From the NCBI GenBank assembly GCA_947581755.1, contig CANPVN010000004.1:1-64000 (forward strand): 64,000 bases of DNA. The letters run 5' to 3'. Positions 39,101-48,100 of this stretch are shown in pieces; position 1 is the stretch's first letter, and every line of letters begins with the position of its first letter. Below the pieces are notes generated by a model. That model had not been told where the DNA came from. It saw only the letters and a program-made list of their open reading frames with translations, and did not search any database. A program made the translations under genes and the position numbers. Origin of the DNA: an uncultured Clostridia bacterium. GTDB lineage: Bacteria; Bacillota; Clostridia; Christensenellales; Pumilibacteraceae.

Positions 39101-42100
39101 GCTACACTGTAATCATTGATGAAGATATCAATCTTGGTGGAGAAACCACTCCTTGGACTCCCATACTCGGCAAAGAGTACGAAGTTGTGAACGGTAAGGA
39201 TCGTACCAATTTCAGAGGTATCTTCGACGGCAACAACAAGAAAATCCAAAATCTGTATGTAAAAACAGAAGATGCTAATGAAAATATATGGATCAATGGC
39301 GCTTTCTTTGCTGCTCTCGGATATGGCGCAATCGTCAAGAACATCATTTTCGAAAACGCAACAGTCATTTCTCCCAATAATGCTTGCGTCGGCGTGCTTG
39401 CCGGCTCGGGAGTAGTGACTCTTGAAAATATCACCCTTACGGGCACAATTCAAGTCACCGGCAAAGACATTGTCGGCGGTATCATGGGTGAGATTTACGG
39501 TAATGCTACAGAACTTAAGATAATTGACCTTACACCCGAAAGCTATGTCAAGGGCGGAGATCAAGTCGGTGGTTTCTTCGGCTATATCGCCGAAGGCGGC
39601 TTCTCTCTTTCCGACAGCGAAAGCCAAATCAATGTTATCGGTTATACTTCGGTCGGCGGCGTCGTCGGTACCGTTCAGAATAACCAAGTAATCGATAGAG
39701 TTACCGTTTCCGCAAATGTAACTTCCGAATATGATCACGAGAGAAAAAATATTGCGGATGTTGCTACCGTTGCAGGTATAGTCGGTTCCATTGCGGGAGC
39801 AAACCAAACCATAACTCTTACAAACAGCTCTTATAAGGGTACAATTATTAATAGAAATGCAAGCGTAATTCATGTGAGATATGACGGCTTGATCGGATAT
39901 CCTTATGATTGCGAAAAGAATTTTGACGCTGTATCGGATCTTAAAGGATGTAACGTTTCCGCAAATACAGTTGATGTTAATTTCGAAGTCCGTACCTATG
40001 CGGATGTAAAAAATATCGATGGGGGGGGGTACTCCTTACTCAATATTTCGGATTCTGATCTTTCCGGTTTTAATCTTAAGACAAACGAAAAAGGAGAGAC
40101 CGAAGGACACATAACAACTGCGGAAGGCTTGCTTATCATGTCTTTGTTCTTGGAAGACGGAAAGAACGTTAAAAAGTCTGCTGAGGATGTAACGCTTGGT
40201 ACTTTCTTTGCAGGTATGACCGTTTATCTTGATGCAACTATCGATCTTACAACTCTTGATAATGAACTTAAGGGCGCTACCGCTGCTTATCGTTATCGCG
40301 TTTGTACAGACGATGAGACGCCATTTACCACAGATAAAACACGTTACAGCTGGAATATGATTGGTAATGCGCAAGGCAGCTTTGACGGCGTTTTCGAGGG
40401 TCAAGGTAATACCGTTTCGGGCTTGTATATCGACACTGCCGAATCCGATTACGGCGAAGTTGCAAACTTCGGTTTGTTCGGTGCAATCGGTTCTTCGATT
40501 GAGACCGCTGAAGTAAGCATAAACAATATTAAAATAGAAAATGTAACAATAAAGGCAAACAAGCAAAACTCTTCTGTAGGCGCTGTTGTCGGTGCTGTCG
40601 TTGGAAACGGTACGGTAACTCTTTCCGAAAACGTTGTTTCCAATATCACTTTGAGCGGAGCAGAGGACAACTCTTCTTATCTTGGTGTGTTCGTGGGCAA
40701 TGGAGACGCTTTGAAAGGTCTTGACGCTTGCAGCTCCTCAAATGTTGTGCTTTCTTCCTTTAATAAAGACGAGTCTCGTAAGTGGGACTTTGCAATAGGT
40801 TACAAATCCGGCGAAGATAAATCAATCTTCTCCGACAACAATATCTATGCTACCGTAGATGAGCTTACTTGGCATAATGGCGAGGTAGAGATCGACACCG
40901 AAGATGAACTCCGTGCTTTCGCAAGCGTCGTTAATAGCGGCTATAATTTTAGTGGTCGCACGGTTAAGTTGACAGCTCCTATTGATCTTGGCGGCGAAGC
41001 TTGGACACCTATCGGCAAAACACTGGTTTACTCCTTTGCAGGTACTTTCGATGGACAGAGCAATATAATTTCCAATCTCTATATTCCCGCAAATAACTAC
41101 GGTGAGGTTGATTCGAGAGGCAATGGAGCAAAATTTTACGGACTTTTCGGTACTATAGCAGCCGGTGCTGTGGTTAAAGATTTTACAATAAATGGCGTAA
41201 CCATTGAAGGGTATGTATCTGTTGCAGCGGAAAACAATATAGACAAAGAACGATTTATCGACAGTAATTTTGTCGGAGCTGCAGTCGGTTATGCAACAGG
41301 TTTAAATGAAATCTCGGGTATAACCGTTACGGGTCATATAAATATTGTCGGCGGTCAGTGTATCGGCGCAGTCGTTGGTAAAATCAATGAGAGCGGTAGC
41401 GGCAGATCGACAGTTAAAGATAATACCGTTATAGGTGAAGACAAAGACGGACAAAAGAGCGTCGTTCATTCTGCCGGCTATAACCTCGGCGGTATCGCAG
41501 GTTGGGCTATGGATGTAGACTTTACCGGCAATAAAGTAGAAAATATTACCTTAAAGAATGATTGGGTACTTGTCTATGACGAAAAAAGCGATTATATCGA
41601 TGAATATGCACTTCAAGGTAGAGTTGGTGGTATAGTCGGTTGTTTCCAAGGCGTTAATACAAAGGTTGATCTCAATACAGTAAAAGATGTAACGATCGAA
41701 ACCGAGTGGTTATATACCAATGCCGGAGAAAAGCATACCGGAGACAAGCATATCGGTGCAATTATCGGTACTGTGGCTTCTGAGAGTTCCATTGTAGATA
41801 TCACAAATAATACGGCTACGGGGATTGTAGTAAAAAGTCCCAATGCCGAACTTTACAATAACGCTATTGTCGGCGATAACTTTGATACAACAGCAACTCT
41901 TAATTTTTCCAATAACGTAGTTGATGTTGTATGGCGTGGTGTAGGTCACCGTGTCGATGCCGAAGGTAACGGTGTTTGGTATATAAAGGATGCAGATATG
42001 CTTCGTGCTTTGGCAACTCTTGTCAACGGAAGTAAGCATACTCTTCCCACAAAAAGTAATCACAGAGTCTTTAGTTGGGATAAAAAAACAAACAGTTCGT

Positions 42101-45100
42101 CCGAAATGACTATCCCCACGATGTCTTTCGAGGGTGAAACCGTTGTCCTCGATAACCTCATCGACCTTGAAAACAAACAATGGACTCCGATAGGAAGTGG
42201 CGCAAATATAGATTCTTCGCAATCCGACATAATTACTTTTAAGGGTAATTTCAATGGTCAAAATAATATAATAAAGAACCTTAGGTTTGAATATTCTTCA
42301 AGTCCCACTATAACGGGTGTAGGTTTGTTTGGATATGTCGGCAGTTATCGAAAATCGCAAACTCCTGCAACGTCCGGTTATACAAACAATGTAATCGAAA
42401 ATCTTACAATCGAAAATGTTTACATAGACGCTAATAGTTATACAAATTCTGTTGGAGCATTTGCCGGTGTAGCATATGGAACGAATCTTAAAAAGCTTAC
42501 TCTTACAGGAAATATATTTATTAAAGGAAGTAATGGAATAGCGGGTATTGTGGGTCATATTTCCGATTATGTCGCTACTGTATTTGAGGATCTTACCGTT
42601 GTATGTGAAGATTCGCCCAAAAATTACATTCTGGGAACGAGAGCTGCTGCAATAGTAGCGGATGTAGATGGATATTTGAGTAAAGATTCCACTTTTGCTT
42701 TTGAAAGTTTTAAAAATATTACAGTAGAAGGTATCCGCGTTAAAAGTCTTAATTCGCTTGGCTCGATTATAGCATCTTATAAAGATAATTCAAAAGATAG
42801 CGTAGCTAAACTTGAGATTGACGGCGTAAAATTAAACAATAAACTTATGCCGTGGAATATTGACATTATTCTGCACGAGTCATTTTTAAATTTAACAGGT
42901 GCTGTTATCGGTATGTATAATAATGGAAAGGACGCAAAAGATAACATTGTTATTAAAAATGTAAGCGGAAATGTTGAGGTAATGCAGGATATCGATCGAC
43001 TTACAGACAGCAAAGCATATATTCATAACAATGGTATTACAGGTTTATATAACGAATACACCGAAGGACAGTATCTTACCGTTGAGGGTTGCGAAGGTTT
43101 GACGATAGATTGGTACGGACTTAAAGTAACTCAAGATGGTGTTAATATCGCGAACAAGGACGATTGGGCTATCTTTGCCGCACTTGTCAATGGCGGAATG
43201 TCTTTCGCCGGTGCAACCGTTGTTCTTACAGATGATATCGATCTTTCAAATACACCTCAACAGCCTATTGGCTCGGAAGCAAAGCCTTTTATGGGTACTT
43301 TGGACGGACAGGGCAACAAGATAATCGGTCTTAATATCAAAGGTACCAATGCCGAGACCGAGAAATTCGGCGGCTTGTTCGCTTGTATCAGTGGTGGCTT
43401 AGTCAAGAATCTTACTATACAGAATGTATCTGTTACCGGATATGCTGTTGTGGGCGCTCTTGCAGGTTCGCTTAAAACTTCGATAATCGAGGGCGTTGAC
43501 GTAACGGGAACTATTCACATTGTCTCGGATAAAATACTCGACAACATCTCGGCGGCAGGTGGTATCGCGGGTGTTATTGAGGGAACTTCCCTTCTTTCGA
43601 CTTCCGTTATTTATAATACCGTATCGGCTGCGGGCATTGTTCGTGCACTCGAAGTTAGTGAAGATAGTCACCTTATTTCTTCGTTGATGTATGCAGGTGG
43701 TATTGCTGCTCGCGTTGCTTATCCCAAAGAGGAAACCGTAGAAGTAACTTACGGTGAACTCGAGGTCGAGCATATGATTATAAAAGTTGTCAAGGCTACA
43801 GAAGCTACTCCCGGAGAGGCTTCTTTGGCGGCAGGCGGTGTGTTCGCTTCGGTAGAGAAAAAACCCGACAGCGATACCGTTACCGTCTATGAGCTTGGAG
43901 TCCTTGATACTTCGATTTCAGTTGAGGATGATGCAGCAAAAGCAGGTGCCTTTTATGGCGATGCCGAGTTGGAACAGGGCGAAAACGCTCACACTCAGAA
44001 CGTAACCGTTAATGGTACCGAATATAAAAAGGGTATTGTCCTCGAGGCAGTTCCCGAGAAACAAGGTCTCCTTGTTGCAAACGATTATGGCGAAGATGGC
44101 TCGGCGTCTCCTACCGCTCGTTGGTACGAGGTTTACTCTGCTGACGGTCTTACTGCTTTGAACGGACTTCTTACAGCAGAGGACGCTAATCTCAACGTCG
44201 ATATTAGAATAAAAGCCGATATCAAGCTTGACAATGCTAATTCCAATTGGACTCCTATTGGAACCGAAACAAAACCTTTCTTGGGCAACCTTTATGGCGA
44301 GGGTCACAAGATCGAGGGACTCAAAATCGTTAATGAGAGCTTTAAATATGCCGGATTCTTCGGCGTTATCGCAGGTAGTGACGATAATAAAACTCCCAAT
44401 ATTATAAAAGAACTCGAACTTAATGTCGATATCACCGATAATTATTATAATTCGGAAAAAAGCAAATGGGACGGAAGAGTTGCTGCTGTTTCCGGTAGGG
44501 TTTACGGCTTTGTCCTTGTCGAAGATGTAATTGTAAGAGGTTCGATCTCTTCTTCGAAAATTGCAAGCGGTTTCTTTGGTGATGTAAAACATGAGAAATC
44601 TGATTTGTCAAGAGAAAACCGTGGATTAGTGGAAATTCATAATTCTACCAACTATGTAAACATTTCGGCACCTAAAGCTACAGGTTTTGCCGCAAATGTA
44701 AACGGTGTTGATATTACTTGCATTGATTGCGCTAACTATGGTGAAATAACTCATCCTCAAGCAAGAGAGAATCAAACTATAATATCTGATGTTGTAATGG
44801 GAGGATTTTTCGGGTATATTCAAAGTGATGACGAAACAGTTACTTTGACTAATTGCGAAAATCATGGCGATATCATAATTATAATTAACGACAAAGATGT
44901 AGACAAATTCAGCGTAGGCGGAATTTCCGGCGGTGGCAGAGGAACTCATAATTATACTAACGTCAAAAATTACGGTAAAATTTCCGTTACGGATTCTATT
45001 GAAAATGCAGGGGTATTTGCAGAGATAGGTGGTCTTATCGGTTCCGCAAGAGGTCCCAAGAATTTCAAACATGTTGAAAATCATGGTAACATTACGGTAA

Positions 45101-48100
45101 ATTCTACAAGTAACAGAAATTATCATGTAGGTGGGTTGTTTGGTCAAGGAAACGGTGCTATTAAAGTAACCGATTATAAAGGTAAACACAGTCTTGTTGA
45201 CATAACAATTACCGTTAATGATCAGGGTACAAAAACTTATGTAGGTATTGTTACCGCTAATGATGCAAATGTAGCGACAGTTATCGAAAATACCGATATC
45301 AATGTTGAAATCAACAAATTGAGCAATCTCAGTTACGGTCTTTCCGGTGAACATGAATTTACTCATACCGGCAATCAATATGATAATATCAAAAATGTGA
45401 CGTTGACCATCAAGAAAGCAGACGGCTTCTTTGAGGAGTTTGTTTGGGATGAAAACGGCGAAGTCACAAAATCCAATTCTATTACTTCTAAAGCAGGTCT
45501 TGAATATTTCCGCGATCAGGTTAATGAAGGCAACTCTTTCAAGGGAGAAATCGTTAATCTCCTTATCGAAGAGATCGACTTCTCCGAAGACGAAAAATGG
45601 ACTCCGATAGGAAAAGATTATCATAAACCTTTTAAGGGTAGTTTCTATGGTAATGGTGCAATAATAAGAAATCTTGTTATGGAACCTACAACCCAAGAAA
45701 CTACTACTGGATTCTTTGGATATACCGAAGGCGCAAATATTTACGACCTCGAATTAAACGGAGTTAAAATTAAAGCATTAGTTACTACCACTTTTGATAT
45801 TGAGGGCGTCGTAGGAAAACAATACTTCAATATAGGTGCATTGGTAGGTTATGCTAAGCCTGCCGCAAGAACATTATCTGAAATTTCGGGAATTAAATTG
45901 ACAGGACTTGTGGAATACCGTGGCGGCGGATACGGAGTCGGCGGTATTTGCGGTAGATCCTTCAATGTAAAATTCTCGGATATTGAAATCAATGTTACTC
46001 CCGAAAGCAGATTGGCATTTACTTGGAATCGAAGTCAAGGTGATATAAGAACAGCTCCTACCTCTCCTCGTGTAGGTGGAGTTACAGGTTGGTCTGAAGC
46101 ATCTGATTATGCAGATATCACAACAAATATCGATGTACTTGGTTCGGCTTGCGTGGGTGGTATAGTAGGTCTTTCCGAATATACCGAATCTTACACGGAT
46201 ATTACCGTAAACGCAAATATTTATGCATCGAACGCTTCCGGTTCACAGGGTGCTTGTCCCGATGGTATTAAATTCGGTGCGATTGTGGGTTGTGTTATGG
46301 AAAATCCCATTACTTTGGATAATGTACATTTCAACGGTAAACTTGCAACTTTGACAAACTATAATGACGATTTTACTGAGAAGTTGGAAGATCTCGTACC
46401 CGAAATTCATACTGACTATTATGGACTTCTCGGAGTGCATAGTGCAGGATTGACTTCTGAAATAACAAGTTCCTCTATCACTGCTGACGTGGGTGGAATC
46501 GATATTCATGTTGCATACGATGAAAAAGGAGTTGCTCATAGAGATGATCTCACTATCGATAGCGAAGACGAGCTTATGGCTTTTGCAGCAATCAGAAACT
46601 CCGGCAAGATACTGTCTTCCGTTGAAGGAAGGGTTTTGAACGTCGTACTTACTAAGAGCCTCGATATGACGGGTAGAGATTGGGTTCCCGCGAACGGCTG
46701 GTGGATGAACTTCGACGGTAACGGCAATACGATCTCTAATCTTAATTGCGGTCATGATACTCTTGACAGAAGCGGATTGTTCTCTTCTTGCGGCGCAACA
46801 ACTATTCAAAACCTTGTTCTCGAAAACGTAACCGCAGCAGGTACTCAAGCGGGTGCTTTCTCGGGTCATAATGACGGTGGTGTTAAATATATCAAGGTTA
46901 CTCTTAAAGGAAACAATAAGATTACTTATACCGAGTTTGACGATACAGAGTATTCCGAAAAGGCATCCGGTGTCGGCGCTATAACAGGTATTTGGCAGCA
47001 GAACGACTCTTTCGAAAATATTACCATTGAAGGTACTACCACGATTGATTTGAGTGCAATGACTTCTTCCGTTTGTTCTGCACTTTCCGAGTCTCTTATC
47101 TTCGGCTTCGAAACAAGCGCAGATAACCACGCCGAGTTCTCGGTTCCCGAGGGTGTAGTTACAATTATCTATCCCGATTCCTTTACACTCGGCGGCAATC
47201 TTTATATCGGATCTAAAACCGGTTTTGAAGATTTTCGTGATTTAGTCAATGGGGGGGGGAACACATTTAAGGGTAACACCGTCAATCTTATGGTGGATAT
47301 CGACCTTGCACGAGAAAATTGGACTCCTATCAAATCTTTTGCAGGAACTTTTAACGGTAACGGTCATAAAATTTCCAATCTCTTTATTGACTCAAGTAAA
47401 ACAAGCACTAACGGATTGGCTTTGTTCAAAACTACAGCCGCCGGTTCGCGACTTATGAACTTTACTATTGATAATGTCGAGATTATCCCCGGATATTATA
47501 ATTTAGATGAAACCGGCGATATGTATGTCTGCTGGGTTGCTGCTGTTGTAGGCGATATGTGTGGTCCTGTTGACAACGTTCATGTTATCGGAGACTTTAA
47601 TATTGCCGGCGGACAATATGTCGGCGGTATAGTTGGACACAATAACTATGGTGGTGATATTACAAATTGTTCGGTCGAAGTAAATCCCGATAGCGTACTT
47701 TTGTGTAACTGTATGTATGGCGGCGGTATTGTAGGTTGGCAACCCGAAGGCGGTTATAAAGTTATCGGTTGTACGGTTAAAAATCTTACGATCAAAAATG
47801 TTTATAATACACGTGAGGATGCAAACGGATTTGAGCATGTATCACTTCAAGGTCGTGTGGGCGGAATTTCCGGTCTTGCTCATTATGGTAATACCCTTTC
47901 CGACAACAAACTTATCGATGTAACGATTGAAACGGGAGAAATATCTTCCAACATGCAGGGACAAATTGGTGCTGTTGCAGGAACTTACACAAGTGGAAAC
48001 GCGACAACGACTATTACCGGAAACAGCGGAAATGTTACGATTATTGCAGAAAACAGTGATCCTTCTCATGATGGAATTTTAGGCGCTCAATACAATGCCG

